Notes: generated by a model not told the origin, from the sequence alone. Shown: positions 23,662-63,910, numbered from the stretch's first letter. The stretch is DNA of 64,000 nucleotides from Elysia crispata (GCA_033675545.1 JAWDGP010007175.1:18501-82500); one strand, 5' to 3'. Program-made: numbers and translations.

Positions 23662-26600
23662 CTAAAAAGTTTAGAAATTATGTGAAGATTACAATGGTGG
23701 TACATAAATAGCTACATGAAAAAAAAAACTGGTTATGGACAGTGTGTCAGATATATGACCAATAATTTCATTGCAAAACTTACTAATTTTTTTTAACTTT
23801 TAAAGGTCTAAAACTAAAATTTCTTTAACACTTTTTTAGAAATAGAACTTAAAATTAAACTAGAAAATGTTTTATAATTTGGTGTTACTTTGAAAATAAC
23901 ACTAAATGGTCCAATGTCCCTGGTTTCAAAGTTACCAGCCCTGATCTGGGGCACATTTCACTGTCTTTCTCTTTTCCTCACAATTACTCTGCTCATAAAT
24001 CACTAATTTGCAAAGCTATATCAATTTAAAATTTCAATTATAATGGGGTTTTTTTTCACGCAAAATGATATTTGCTGATCATTTGGGCCTTTGCAAAAAA
24101 AACCCAATATAACTAAGACTGTAAGAGATTTTATGTGCAGCAAGTGAATTGGTGTCACTGTCAGAACTTTTACACTTGTAGTTGTACAATGATCCATCAT
24201 TTTTTCACTTTGATAAATGAAGACATGATGACCAAAAGAATGTAAACTATGGGAAACAAAGAAAAGGATTGACTCTATGTGTTGATGATGCTTCTTATCT
24301 GGAACCATCAAGTAGACCTTTAAAATCTTAGAACAGAGATTGCTGTGAACCTAACAGTAACACATCAAACTGAGTCAAGTATCCATTATTCATAATTTTT
24401 TCGAGGATTCAACAGAAATTGGTACTAGAAACAAAGCCCACTTGTAGTATTAATTGATATTCAACCGAGGTCATCAACAGCTCAAAGGAAATGCCGTTTT
24501 TTTGTTTTGTTTTTTTCTTTTGCTACCTCAGTAAAAAAATACCGTAAAATGTTGGGGCAAATTCAAATAAATTTAGATCGAGCCTAGATCTAGATTTTAG
24601 ATCTTGAGTTCGTAGTTCTAAAAAAACTGATCACACAACTAAACAGAAACTAAGCAAATGAATAGAGCGGATACATTTTATATATTTGTATTTTAGTTGA
24701 TCACCAAAGATTTATTGGTAATAATTTGTTCTAGAATCTACATTTAAACATGATCAGTATATGTCTCTAAATTCCAGTGTACACTAGAATCTTGTAGCAC
24801 AGCAGAAGGATGCGTCTAAACTAACTGATCTTGATCAAGATTACTCCTGAGGTTAGATTTTAGCTCTTACCTTTAATAAATTTATATCCTTGGATAATGA
24901 GAAATGGGCTTTTTACTTTACAAAAATAATATACACAAATCAGTTCAGGTTTGTTTTTCCTCAAGCGGCTTGAAACCAGTTCAACCAGCTGAGTCCAGTT
25001 GCAGCCATCAGTTTACTAAATTTGCCAGTTTAGTGTTTAGTGGAAAGGTCAAACTTGACTTAAATATTGTCATTGATATAAAGATCTAAAATTCCTTTGA
25101 GGTTTTACCCTGGCTCTGGTTGTATAACTTGTCAATTACAATTGCTTTAACATGTTTTAAGAAGTTAGAACTTAAAGTTATTATCTTTTTTAAATTTTGT
25201 TACTTTCGCCATTCGGCTTATTTACTGCACGAAATTACTAAATTTTGTTCAGCAACAGTACTAAGTGGCAAAATTGAAATCTTACGTCCTTGATATCTGA
25301 ACAGTTCATCGACTTCTCCGAAAATCCATGGTCATGCTTCTGTCATGCATCGGTAATTCAAAGATGCTTACGTCCATAGGCCAAGCGAAATGAAAGAAAA
25401 AGTTGGGTGGATACCATCTAAATAAAGCGACTCACATGGGAAAATTATAATTAGTCTAGTAAAGAAACCCCGATTTACTATGCCATGATTAATTATTTGT
25501 ACCTATGAACCAGTACACGGGTTTTATTTCTGATTTAATTTTTTTTGCAAACGTTACAAGATAAAATTTGATAATTAGTCAACAGATTCAGGGGCGCGAA
25601 AATAAGAGCTGCAGCATTTAATTAAGAAATAATTAATAGGCCTCGGGGTTTATTTAACGTCCCCTAAGCTCCTGTATCTCTTATTTTTGTCATACTACGG
25701 TAAATTATTTCAATGAAAAAACAAAATTTAAAAACGTTTTAAGAGTTTGTTAAATATGTTTTTTTTTTCTTTTTTTTTAATTTTGGTAGAAAATAACTTC
25801 TTTTGGGGGGAGGGGGTAGAATATGGGGGGTGAGCTTTTCATCAGTCCATAGTAGTCAATCTGAGTGCTTTTGCTTTCCATCAGTTTGTTCATACGGTGA
25901 CGTGTCTATAATTGAAAATGGAACAATTTTCCCCATCAGTTTTTAGGAAACAATGACGTGTTTTCAGTTGTCAAGCCAACACTGTGTCTGTTTGTTTACC
26001 ACCAGTTTATCGAAACAGTGACGTGCGTGTCGTTGCCAAGCCAACTCAAGCAGGTATGTTGCAAATCAGAGCGGTTAACTTTTCCCGTCTACATTCCTAA
26101 GCATCAGTCATCGGAAATTAGGAGGTGGTCACAGAGTGCGCTGAGACACAGTCGCTGAACCTCTTTGCATGAAATTGTTTTGGAGACTCTAAACTTTTCA
26201 AAGCTTTATACAGTCGTAACAAATCTTTATCAAAAAGTTCTCCGGTGGTGATTTTTGGTTGCTCAAGATTGCGAGAGGTTGCCAGGACTCGTTAATGTAG
26301 ACCTATAGATCTAGGCCCAAATTCCAAAAATGGCGCCCACTGCACTGTACTCAAAGACATCTCTGAGCAGGAAGATGGTTGCATTGGGTGATGACTGAAC
26401 AAGGCAACGTAAATCACGATTTCTTTGCTAGACCTATAACGTTAATTATGATTTTCCCCATGTGTGTCGCTCAATTTAAAACATCACACGTTTCGGCCTG
26501 AAATACTTCTCCTTGTAGCGGCTGAAGAATTTCGGCTGCAACGTCGTGAATTGTCGACACGAATATGCCATCTAGACAAAGGCACAGCCCAAATCCTGAA

Positions 26601-27400
26601 ATACTATGTCCATTGATGTTTTAAGAGTCGGTGCAGCGTTTCAATTTCAAAAAAAAAAAAGAAAAAAAAAACGAAAAAGAAAGATAACCACAATGGCATC
26701 TGAATGAATTTAATTATTGAATTGATTGATTGTTCGGATGAGAGTTTTTGCAAAGAAAGTCGCACATGAGCCAAGATCACAGAGCTCTCTGTCATATCAA
26801 ATTCCAGTATTGTTAGAGCCTCTATTAAACTTGGACCACACTGATGATTTAAAAAAAAACAGATATTACAGTATTAAAAAGCCTTATTGTTCTATTCTAA
26901 CATTATTTAGCTGGGATGTGATCATTAAAACTCTGTTTTTTCTAAATATTGTATGGTTTTGTAAAGCTTCGTAAACGGGATAAAAATAAATCAAAAGAAA
27001 CAAAGTCAATTTCCTCAAAAAGATCGATCTCCAGTCGGAATGAGATGGTAATAGCTTATTTTGGAATGGCATCAGACTTTTATATCGTTCCATGTTCTTT
27101 GCGTTTAATATTACTTTTTTTTTTCATATAATTATCTGGTAAACAAATAGCCTAACATATACCACTTATATTACATGGAATACAAAAGATATGTAATAAA
27201 AACATTAGATAAAAAAATAAGTAAATGAAATTTACAAAATAGGAAATAATGAGCATAAAAAATAAAATTCTTAATTATACGAAGAATAGAAAAGAGAAAA
27301 AGAAATTATAAGCAAATGATAGAAAGAGATAAAAAGAGGGCAAGGAGGTGAAAGGTCACTAAGGGAAAGAGAGAGGGAGGGAAAGAGGAGGGTAAAAGAG
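23662..27400. other. No gene recognised; expected site of the roquin 5' exons
   Basis: I read the minus strand for a roquin RING (CPxC, GCGHTxC, CPFDQ) and found none. Weak GATCTA clusters occur at about 24575-24605 and 26297-26312. The part at 25850-26560 is less AT-rich and could contain a 5' UTR exon or promoter, but no coding or core-promoter signal is convincing. Confidence 0.4.
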
Positions 27401-27416
27401 AGAGAAAGAAAGAAAG

Positions 27417-27423
27417 AGAGAGG

Positions 27424-27521
<98 letters not shown>
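27417..27521. repeat. (AG)n microsatellite
   Basis: About 46 uninterrupted AG copies after a degenerate GA/GGA-rich lead-in starting near 27366. A homopolymer junction of about 14 T followed by about 13 G lies at 27555-27581. Confidence 0.97.
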
Positions 27522-28004
27522 ATGGATTGTAAGTTGCATCTTGTCATCAAGCTATTTTTTTTTTTTTTGGGGGGGGGGGGGAGGTCGAATGTGTGTTAAA
27601 GGTTAAAAAAGTATCTACCGACTCGTGAGTTTTTACAATGCCTTAAAACTTTTACTGTGTTCAGAAGTTTAACTGTGCCAGAGGTCAACACAATGATGAT
27701 GATCGTGATAATGAAAAAAGACATTCAATCCAACACCATTATATTTTGCATCTCCTCCACCACGCAACTCCTATTCACGTGATGCTGTAGAGATTCCTTT
27801 AGCATTAGACACTCAAGAAGAGCCAATCTTACTCTTTCAACTACTTTACGCTTTGTCCTTGCCAGTAGGACTGATCCGGAGGAAAATCGAAGGAAAAGAA
27901 AAAAAGAACGCCTACGTACACAATTTAATAAGTATTAACCAAAATATATTTTGAGCATCGGCTGTAACGGGTGATTTTTAATAGGCCAGGTAACTCTAAA
28001 AGCT

Positions 28005-28489
<485 letters not shown>

Positions 28490-28671
28490 AGGTGGCGACG
28501 AAAATTTTCATTGAGGCCTTGAGATTTTCTCTCAGCCTGAATTCCTGAAACCAAATTTTTCATGATGTTACTTAATGAGAATACAATCTCGGAATGTTTT
28601 TTTTCTAAGCGTCTTTTTCCATTTTTTTAAAAATAAAGCTGTGATTAGATGCTCGCATCTATCTTGATACT

Positions 28672-28673
<2 letters not shown>

Positions 28674-28741
<68 letters not shown>
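28674..28741. repeat. (AAT)n microsatellite
   Basis: About 22 pure copies in intergenic sequence. From 28742 to 29410 the sequence is AT-rich with no gene or repeat I can name. Confidence 0.97.
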
Positions 28742-28746
<5 letters not shown>

Positions 28747-29409
28747 ATTAATGCTCATTAATGCTTTATCCGAAATTTTATTAGGTTTAGGCCTACACGA
28801 TTTATTTCAGGAAAACCAGATGCATGTGCTTGTATTTATTTTTCAAAGCCTGTTATATCATTGATATATAATTTTATGTATTTTCATGTATACAAAAGTT
28901 TTTTTTTTTAAGTTTAGTTTCAAGATGCAATCTGTTAAATTTTTCATAATCTTGTTTTCAAACCACAAAACATGCCCTTTGGAAGCTGTTTTTTTTTATT
29001 TTTTCCCACTCAGATTATTTCATGTAATGTAGACCAGTAACAAGCGAACCGGAACATCTATTATTCATTTAATAAATTAGTCTACCATTTCTCGATTACA
29101 ATGTTCTAAACACCAAATAAATCTTATCCTGTTGTTAAGTTGCGTTAATACGTAGCGACACAGTGTAGGTTTGCCTGTTACTTATACCTAAGTTTCCCAA
29201 ATCATATTCGCACCTTCTACCGCAATGATTAACCTAGAGGACATATGAACGGCCTGCCTTGTGACAGAAGCAATAGCCTTTGCGCACATGCACCATACTG
29301 CACGGTAAGCTACTTGCTGTTTATTGATCTACCCCGATTAAGTAGAACTGCCTTATTATATAGACCTTCCACCCTATTAAGCTCAGATTTTAATCCGTTT
29401 TGGCCGAAG

Positions 29410-29410
<1 letters not shown>

Positions 29411-29493
<83 letters not shown>
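29411..29493. repeat. (AG)n microsatellite
   Basis: About 41 copies. The following stretch 29494-30669 has no supported gene, RNA or repeat; it is unremarkable AT-rich intergenic DNA. Confidence 0.97.
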
Positions 29494-29496
<3 letters not shown>

Positions 29497-30666
29497 AGAG
29501 AAGTATTTGGGATAACTAAACCGCTACCTATTGTTTGCTGGGCCACAAGCCAATCGTGTCCTGGCTTTGACTTGAGATTCTATTTTAGACTAGACCTTCC
29601 GTTTCATTTATAATAATAATATGAATTAAATGATGTGAAACGTTTCCTGAAACAAGCTATTTAACTCATGTTGGACATGTCTAGGTGCAGATTTAAAACG
29701 TTTAGTATGTTGACTACTGCTGAAATGCCTGAAATTTATTAGTAAAATTTAGTACAAATCAAGGAACAACTTTTGTGTTTAAAAAGTAAATGTGTTATAA
29801 AGATATCTTTCGAGTCGTTGTTCAGCATAATTATTTTAGAATAACAATAACAGTCTAGAATTGTTATGGATATAATAGACAGAGTCTAATATCCACATTT
29901 TAAATTGGTCTCGATTGACTCATGTGTGGATTAGATAAATAAACATTTCTCTACTTTTTTTGCCCTTTGCGGATATTTGGATTTAACTCCCTACAGGATA
30001 AACAGGAAGGCAAAGTCTGTTCATTATTACATTTTCAATTTTTTTTTAAAAAAAGGTAAGAAACTTGGCAAATATATAATATATACACACTTTGAACTGA
30101 TACTGCTTCACCTCAGTTCCATTTTCACGTCTGCTCTTGAATTATATCTATCTGTTTATTTCAATCGACAACTTGTTAAAGATTAATCTGGACAAAATTG
30201 TTCGACGTGAAGGCAAACTTTGTAAATAAGGTAATTTCTGTGTTGATGCTGCACTCTCAACATCAGAGGTGATACGGATCAAAGGTCATGGTTCGTATTA
30301 ATTAATGATTGAAAAATTTTCTTTAGACGATCGTAAGCCAATGCTTTTTGCATGGGCTGCGATGCATCGTAAAGTACCTACGCATCTCTTAACACATGGC
30401 TATACACGGTATCCTCTGACAGATAGCTTAAAAATAGGCCCAGCCTCCCGCTAATTGCTTGATTTTTGCATACGCAAGTATTTTCAGGATAAAATATTAA
30501 AGTTTCACCGCCACAGATATAAAGAAATGTCCCGTTTTATAGGTTTGCAAAGAAAAAATCCACCCAGTCGTGTCCTTGCAATAAACATAACCAAGGCTCC
30601 AATGTCTCGTATTTGTAGGCTCATTAGTGATATAACGCGAAGTTGAAAATAAATAAATAGTAACAA

Positions 30667-30811
<145 letters not shown>

Positions 30812-31495
30812 CAAAAACAAAAAAAAATGATGACAAAAAGAAAAAAAAATTGAACATGGACTCAGGTTTTAAATCATTGAGATGTTTAACTGATTATCCG
30901 CTACACATGGTCTCTTAAAAGTTGAGCACCCTGCGGGTAAGGCAGGGCTCGTCTAGTGAGACGCCAATCTCACTATCGGCAGAAGAGCAGCGTGAGCCCG
31001 CAACTCGGAGCATTAACGATTTTCTGCGAGCCTTTTTCCCACACTGACAAGAGGAAGTAAAACGAAAAAAAGAAAAAAGAAATAGCAATGGTTTATAGCT
31101 TTGTCAACAATGCATCGCTTTGACAAACAACATCTCGTTGTCTTGGCGACGTAAAACTGTGTGAGACTGAAATGTTATAGACAGAGTAGTTGTACATAAT
31201 TATTTTTTTTGGTCATGTTTTGAATGTAGAGCGCCAGCAAATGCAATTAGAGCCTCAACTAAAAAAAAAAAATTGTCCCCCCCAAAAAAAAGAAATTGTC
31301 TGAATTATAGAAATGAAAAAAAATTCGCATATCTCTGATGAAAATTTGTTTTCAAGGTTGCTTTTGCGAGAAGGGTTTTGTCTTACTTATTTAACCCTTT
31401 CTTTACTGAGTATAATTATTGTTTTCTAAGCCATGGTGAAATAAAATGAAATGCAGACTGAAATAGAGTAATTTAGAAGCCCATAACATGATTTT

Positions 31496-31500
<5 letters not shown>

Positions 31501-31550
<50 letters not shown>
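31501..31550. repeat. (TA)n microsatellite
   Basis: About 24 TA copies immediately upstream of a decayed reverse transcriptase fragment. Confidence 0.97.
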
Positions 31551-31551
<1 letters not shown>

Positions 31552-31554
31552 ATC

Positions 31555-31865
31555 AGTTAAAACAGGTAATTCCAATTCTGAATAATTACATGTCAATCGA
31601 ATTGGACGTTCCACAGGGCTCTGTCATTGGACAAGTTCTTTTTAGTCAATATTTAAAAAAAAAAAAGCACCTCTCATTATGATTTCGACTCTGCGCTGAT
31701 GATATCCCGTTGTATGAAGCTTGTAAAATTGAAGCTCGAAAACTTATCTGCTTCAACCACACTGATTTCTAATCGTGTCTGTGATGTATGTCAGGCTGCG
31801 GGTGACGAGAAACACTCTTAAACTAAACGATGACGGAGCTGAAATTATCCTTATCGGGACTAATT
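31555..31865 (+). pseudogene. Decayed non-LTR retrotransposon reverse transcriptase fragment
   Basis: One frame reads LDVPQGSVIGQVLFSQYL, close to the PQGSVLGP-LLF motif of CR1/Jockey-type reverse transcriptases. About 30 codons later, in another frame after an A-run, comes CADDIPLYEA, corresponding to the catalytic YADD box with Tyr changed to Cys. KLNDDGAEIILIG-like sequence follows. Stops and frame changes show it is dead. No 5' or 3' ends or target-site duplications were identified. Confidence 0.75.
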
Positions 31866-31929
31866 TTACATTTTGACTACGACCACTATCAACGTAATGG
31901 ACATTTTATAAGTGGCAGTAAAAGTAAAG

Positions 31930-32110
31930 AGAATCTCGAACTCGGTCCGAGTGTAGGAGAACCAGGAACACGGGGTCTTGATTGTTCTTGTCATGTGACA
32001 TTGTGAGGAAGTTTGTTTGCCATTGCGTTCCTCGTCGCCTTTACTTTGGCCGAGTCTAAAGAGACGTAGCTACCCATTTAGTGTTGGGTGGACACAGGGG
32101 AGCTGAAAAA
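31930..32110. repeat. GC-richer block, possible interspersed repeat
   Basis: Starts with a palindromic ctcggtccgag and ends with gttgggtggacacagggg before an A-rich run at 32107-32163. The A-rich end and the changed composition are typical of a retroposed element, but I cannot assign a family. Confidence 0.3.
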
Positions 32111-32185
32111 AAATTTATAAATAGTAGTAAAAAGTTAGGAAAAAAAAAAACGAAAAAAAAAAAATCGACCATAATTTGTCTTCAC

Positions 32186-33172
32186 CTTTACCTTTACAAT
32201 CATGCTACCGAACCTTTACAATCATGTTACCGAACCTTTACAATCATGTTACCGAACCTTTACAATCATGTTACCGAACCTTTACGATCATGTTACCGAA
32301 CCTTTACAATCATGTTACCGAACTTTTACAATCATGTTACCGAACCTTTACAATTATGTTACCGAACCTTTACAATCATGTTACCGAACCTTTACAATCA
32401 TGTTACCGAACCTTTACGATCATGTTACCGATCCTTTACAATCATGTTACCGAACCTATACAATCATGTTACCGAACCTTTACAATCATGTTACCGAACC
32501 TTTACAATCATGTTACCGAACCTTTACAATCATGTTACCGAACCTTTACAATCATGTTACCGAACCTTTACAATCATGTTACCGAACCTTTACAATCATG
32601 TTACCGAACCTTTACAATCATGTTACCGAACCTTTACAACCCTGATACCGAAACTTTACAATCATGTTACCAAAACTTTACAATCCTGATACCGAAACTT
32701 TACAATCCTGATACCGAAACTTTACAATCATGTTACCGAAACTTTACAATCCTGATACCGAAACTTTACAATCATGTTACCGAACCTTTACGATCATGTT
32801 ACCGAACCTTTACAATCATGTTACCGAACCTTTACAATCATGTTACCGAACTTTTACAATCATGTTACCGAACCTTTACAATCATGTTACCGAACCTTTA
32901 CAATCATGTTACCGAACCTTTACGATCATGTTACCGAACCTTTACAATCATGTTACCGAACCTATACAATCATGTTACAGAAACTTTACAATCATGTTAC
33001 CGAACTTTTACAATCATGCTACCGAACTTTTACAATCATGTTACCGAACCTTTACAATCATGTTACCGAACCTTTACAATCAGGTTACAGAACCTTTACT
33101 ATCGTGTTACCGACTTTTTACAATCATGTTACCGAACCTTTACAATCATGTTACCGAACCTTTACAATCAAT
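32186..33172. repeat. 22-bp minisatellite, about 45 copies
   Basis: The unit is close to aatcatgttaccgaaccttt plus ac. Because 22 is not a multiple of 3, all three forward frames cycle through the same 22-residue repeat and stay open for most of the array, giving apparent frames up to 337 codons that I do not regard as genes. A variant unit (cctgataccgaaacttta) is concentrated at 32636-32785. Confidence 0.97.
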
Positions 33173-33374
33173 GTTGTGCGAATTTATAGATAAGAAAAAT
33201 CAGCGTCATAAAAAGTAAGTTAAATGACATTGTATCTATGACCCTTGTAACAATTTCTAGTTCTACCCTAACTTGATTACTGTAATCCTTTATTGAGATG
33301 TCTTCCCAAAGACTTTGTCAACAGACTTCAATTTGTGTTCAGAACAATAAAGCTAGACTATTTATGAAATCAAT

Positions 33375-33476
<102 letters not shown>

Positions 33477-33554
33477 ATCACCTGTTAAAGATAAAAATGT
33501 ATTGTTTACAAAGTGGGCATAATTTCTTTTCTTCTTTTTTTATTTGTGTTTGGT

Positions 33555-33985
33555 CATGATTCTTGTCGATCATTCTGATGCATGGATGCGAGGCCTGAAC
33601 AATTTCTAAACAGTTACAAAAGAAACTGGAGGCCTCAGAAATGTATTTACTATGAAGAATGCTACGACAGTAAAAAAAAAAAAAATGAAACGAAACAGTG
33701 TCACGAGAAGCCTGCACAAGTCACTCATTAACAGAATACGTATGCGTCAAGCAACCTATTTTGGCCATGTGATGAGAAGAGAGAAACTAGAACATCTTGT
33801 GACAACTGGAAAGATCGAAGGAATACGCAGCAAGGGAAAACAGCGAAAAAAGATGTTGGATGGACTAACAAAAGTAGCTAAAAGGAGGAGAAGTGACAGA
33901 TGCATCAAGGGATTGAGATGCGTGGAAGGTCATGATGGCCTTCGCTACAACTAGCAAAAAGCAGGAGATCTGATTGATTGATTGT
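33555..33985 (+). pseudogene. 3' end of a decayed non-LTR retrotransposon ORF2
   Basis: The first part reads ILMHGCEA, stop, TISKQLQKKLEASEMYLL, stop, RMLR. Both stops are TGA where family members have Trp (TGG). After an A-run the frame continues with MRQATYFGHVMRREKLEHL, TTGKIEGIRSKGKQRKKML and a natural stop near 33956. This is the C-terminal tail typical of RTE-like and related endonuclease/reverse transcriptase elements. A short GATTGATTG tail follows, consistent with a retrotransposon 3' end. It appears to be of a different family from the fragment at 31555-31865. Confidence 0.82.
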
Positions 33986-34710
33986 GCATAATTTGTTATA
34001 AAAAATATTAAAAAGTAGTGCGCAGCCATTGTATTTCAGCTTTGCCCTGACGTTAGTCTTATGGCGCCGACTTATCTCGATCAGTGTCTCACTACCTGCA
34101 AGACATCTTAGGCCGTCATCTGATAAAAGTATCAGATAAATATGGCAAGCAGATATCAAGAATTTTTTGGTCAACATCAATTTCTTTTTACCGTATAAGT
34201 CTTAACATAATTATGGAACAATCTTTCAAAACTAATCAGGGAGGCATCAGCTTTAGCAATGTACAGACTTATGGTGAAACAATATTTCTCTTCAGCGATA
34301 TTGTTGACATTTAACAAACATTTAATGCCTAGTGGTGGACTGTCTTGTCACGTACAGTGTAGTTATATTAATTTTATATTTGTTGCGAGTATTTTTATTT
34401 AATTAGAATTGGACTGGCCGATTTTATAGCACATTGAAAATGTTTTTTTATAGGAGTCCGTGAGCTAAAAGATGTAATTTTTAATTATCATAACTTTGTC
34501 ATTCTGTATAGTGAACTATATAATATCATTACTTTGTATGTGTAAACAAACATTCAATTATTTAAATTGAACCTGTCTAGGTCTGCCAAATAAAAACCAT
34601 TAATATAATGGCAAAAGAGAAGCAAAAATGTTGCAGTATTTTCAGTATTATTCTCGTTTTTGCTTTACTTTAATCTCTGTCAATATAGGAACTCAGACTG
34701 CAGAAACGAC
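33986..34710. other. Upstream region of CIMIP2B, no recognised element
   Basis: AT-rich DNA just upstream of the CIMIP2B start codon. It must contain the 5' UTR and probably the promoter, but I see no convincing TATA box, initiator or cilium-type X-box motif. Confidence 0.4.
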
Positions 34711-41042
<6,332 letters not shown>

Positions 41043-41880
41043 GCTACTGATATCTCAAGACTTCCATATTGTTGACAACTAATTTCTATCAATGGATCGT
41101 TAAAAAAGAAATAAAGATAAAATAGGAGGAGACATTGCTGTATTTAAACGATTATTCCTTCTATGACATTTCAAGACGTCAATATTGTTGACAGCTAATT
41201 TCTATCGATAAATTCTTTTATATAAAAAAAGATAAAATAAAAGGAAACTTTGCTGTCTTTTAACGATTATTTCTGGTGTAATAGTTCAAGACCTCTCTAT
41301 TGTTGACAGCTAGTTTCTATCGACAGATCGTTAAAAATTATAAAATAAGAGCAGACCTCGTTTTATTTAAATGAATATGTCGAGCTCGCATTGAGCTAAT
41401 CTTGAAAACCACGCTCACATTATCCTTAGACTACATGTATATAATGAAGAGCAAGATAAAGGCATACCTGTGCTGTTCCTACTACCGATCATTTCTTACA
41501 TAGTATCTCAAGAATCCCATATTGTTAACAACTAGTTTTGATCGATAGATCGTTGAAAAAATGTAAACTAAAAGAAGACCTCGTTGAGTTTCAATGATTT
41601 TTTTATTCTGTATTTCAAGATTTACTCCATATTGTTTACAACTACTAGTTTCTTTCGATAGGTCGTTAAAAATAATAAAATAAAAGGAGTCCGCTCTGTA
41701 TTCAAAAGATTATTCCTTCAATGTCGAGTTCATAATGAGCAAATCTTGAAAACTAGGCTTACTTTATCCTTAGAACTATATAAAGAAGAGCAAGATAAAG
41801 GCATACCTGCGCTTAGCCTAACACCTATCTTTCAAATAAGTTTAAACAAGGCATTAAAATATTGATTGAAGCTCGTAAAC
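41043..41880. repeat. Tandem array founded on the CIMIP2B 3' UTR
   Basis: Six diverged copies of a roughly 120-bp unit start right after the stop codon. Shared blocks are atctcaaga, atattgttgacaactaattt, cgatagatcgttaaaaa and ataaaagga. A longer block (gagcaagataaaggcatacctg and flanks) occurs twice, near 41449 and 41788, showing a higher-order duplication. From 41881 to 42485 the sequence is AT-rich with no recognised element. Confidence 0.88.
41110..41115 (+). terminator. CIMIP2B: Probable CIMIP2B polyadenylation signal
   Basis: AATAAA lies 67 nt downstream of the CIMIP2B stop codon. Tandem copies of the 3' UTR carry further AT-rich near-matches, so alternative ends are possible. Confidence 0.55.
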
Positions 41881-42485
41881 TTTTTAAAAATCGTTTTTGC
41901 TTCGTAAAATTTCGTTCATTTGATTTTTACTTCATTGATTTAAAAAATCCTTTGGTATAAAGCTGACAAGCTTTGTGTACGGAATACTGCTGCAGATCCC
42001 TAGGCCAATCTTAAGAATTTCATATGTTACAATTCGTTTCTGCATGAAAGTTGAGTACACAATAGGGGAGGCCCCATGTTTGATGTCTAGCTGGATCCGT
42101 CATGTACTGGGTTGATTCCCATCTAGCCACCCTATTCTTACTTGGCAGAAAGCTGCAGTCTCGGTGTAAGATTCTTTGGGAAATTTTTAGGGTGACTCAA
42201 AACAAAGCAAATAACTATGAAAAAAAAAAGAATTCTATTTTATTTGGTTTGCCCATTAGATCTTGTGGAAATATAAAGTGAAAGCTTCAGGACTAAATCC
42301 ATGTATCTTTGTCATTTGAGGAGATTTCAAAGATATGCCTCTTCATTTGGTTAAAATGGAAGCAAGTGGCCAGTATCAAATGCACATTAGCATTTGGTTT
42401 GTACATTATAGTGTTTCATCAAACTTGACATTTTATCTTAAATAAAAGAGAAACAAGAGACTGCAGAATCCATTGATGAACACAC

Positions 42486-42491
42486 TTTATT
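42486..42491 (-). terminator. ACTR5: Probable ACTR5 polyadenylation signal
   Basis: The minus strand reads AATAAAGTGTG about 300 nt downstream of the ACTR5 stop codon, with a GT-rich element following. This is the canonical hexamer plus downstream element arrangement. Confidence 0.7.
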
Positions 42492-42791
42492 GGTGGCATT
42501 AAAACAAGAAAAAAAAGAGTCTACCATTTAATGCTTTATATTGGAATAGAAAAAAAAAGCACCGAAAGTATAGTAAAAAACTACTAAATCTACATGGTAT
42601 TTTATTAAAAATTCCTTTATTTCTCTAAAAATTACCCTCTGAAACCAAAATGATTTTTGAGGTCTCTAGAATTTTAGTTTAACAATGTTTCGCTGTACTA
42701 ATTTTCCTACAAAAGAATAGGTAAATTGAAATGGCTTTTAAATTTAAATTTCCTTTAAAAATCAACAAAAGCACGAAGCAAAACTTTTCTC

Positions 42792-62435
<19,644 letters not shown>

Positions 62436-62980
62436 TTTACTTTTAATATATTTTTTACCTTTATATCGCTGTCTTAGTAATTGTATTTCTTCATATTTCT
62501 CTCTTTGCATTGCTATTTCTTTCTTCTGTTTCTGGTTCTTCTTCTTTCACTTTCTAGTGTCTCTTTCTATCTCTCTCTCTCTCTCTCTGCCTGTGTGGCA
62601 AAAACAAAAACAACAAAACAAAACCAACGACAAATGAAAATTTGTGAATCATGCACTAGTCTTTGTATCTTAAGTTATTTTAAAACAGAATTATATCATT
62701 TTGCCCATTCCTCCCTTTAAATATCCAAAATTCTCCTTTTTCATCTTTGTTCCATGAAAGAGGAATTTCGTATAATTTCACTTTATTCTACTAAAGCACT
62801 GTCCATTTGTGACTGGCACATCATATATCTGCTTATCAGTACTAACGTAATGATAGTCTTTGCTTCGATGAGACTGTAAGTATATAGCGACACATAGAGA
62901 GAAATATTTTGTAATAAACTGATATAGACAGAGTCATAAAGGTAAAATTAAAGTATCAAAAGTATAGGAAGAGATGCAAA

Positions 62981-62988
<8 letters not shown>

Positions 62989-63061
<73 letters not shown>
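62989..63061. repeat. (AG)n microsatellite
   Basis: About 36 copies, in inverted orientation to the (CT)n array 560 bp to its left. Confidence 0.97.
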
Positions 63062-63066
<5 letters not shown>

Positions 63067-63189
63067 AGATTAAGAACGAGAGAAAAAAAATGGTGAAAGA
63101 GAAAGAATCAGTAATATATACATTGTCATAGACAGAGACATAGAGATGTAGAAAATATCAAAAGTCAAGAAAGTGAGGCAAAGAAAAAA

Positions 63190-63196
63190 GAGATAG

Positions 63197-63266
<70 letters not shown>
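63190..63266. repeat. (AGAT)n then (AG)n compound microsatellite
   Basis: About ten AGAT copies, then about 19 AG copies. The sequence to 63345 remains purine-rich; 63346-63894 has no supported feature. Confidence 0.95.
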
Positions 63267-63267
<1 letters not shown>

Positions 63268-63887
63268 AAGAAAGAGAGACACTGCCAGACAGAGAGACAG
63301 AGACAGAGAAGGTTGAACGGAAAAAGACAGTGAGAAAGATAAAAAAGAGAGACAAAGTTGTTGAATGCACATAGATATCAATCAAATTTGATATAACGAT
63401 CTGAATCGTTTCACTATACAAAGACAATAAATTGTTCGAGCAAAGTGATTCGTATTATGTACGCCAACTGTAGTCACTGGGGAAGAGAAGTAAATAAGTA
63501 TGAATTTGTTAGGGTCATCCCTTCCATGGACCATCAATTTTCTTATTCTTTCGGAAGCATCCACATGTTGCAAAGAGGGACACAATAATTGAGATTGAAA
63601 CATATATTCGGCCGACGCATAAGAAAATAATTAAAAGACGAGCAATGAAATAATAAAAAGCTGGTGTTCGAAAGCATTCAATATAGTATGTGTAAAGACA
63701 TAACAGATTGGCTACATAGTAAGGTTTTCGAGAAAAACTGGCTTCCAAACAAATCGGCAACATAAAGCAAGGAGACTGATGACAATAAGGTTGTAACGAT
63801 GATAGAGCGCTGGTAAATATTGATTCAAAGATCAAAAGGATTGATGCTATTTCTTTCTTCTTTTTTTTCATTTCTTCCTCTTTCACT

Positions 63888-63910
63888 CTCTATCTCTGTC
63901 TCTGTCTCTG

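Noticed and set aside
32176-33189. 337-codon open frame
   Set aside because: It is the 22-bp minisatellite read through; the other two frames give the same peptide cycle, and there is no homology.
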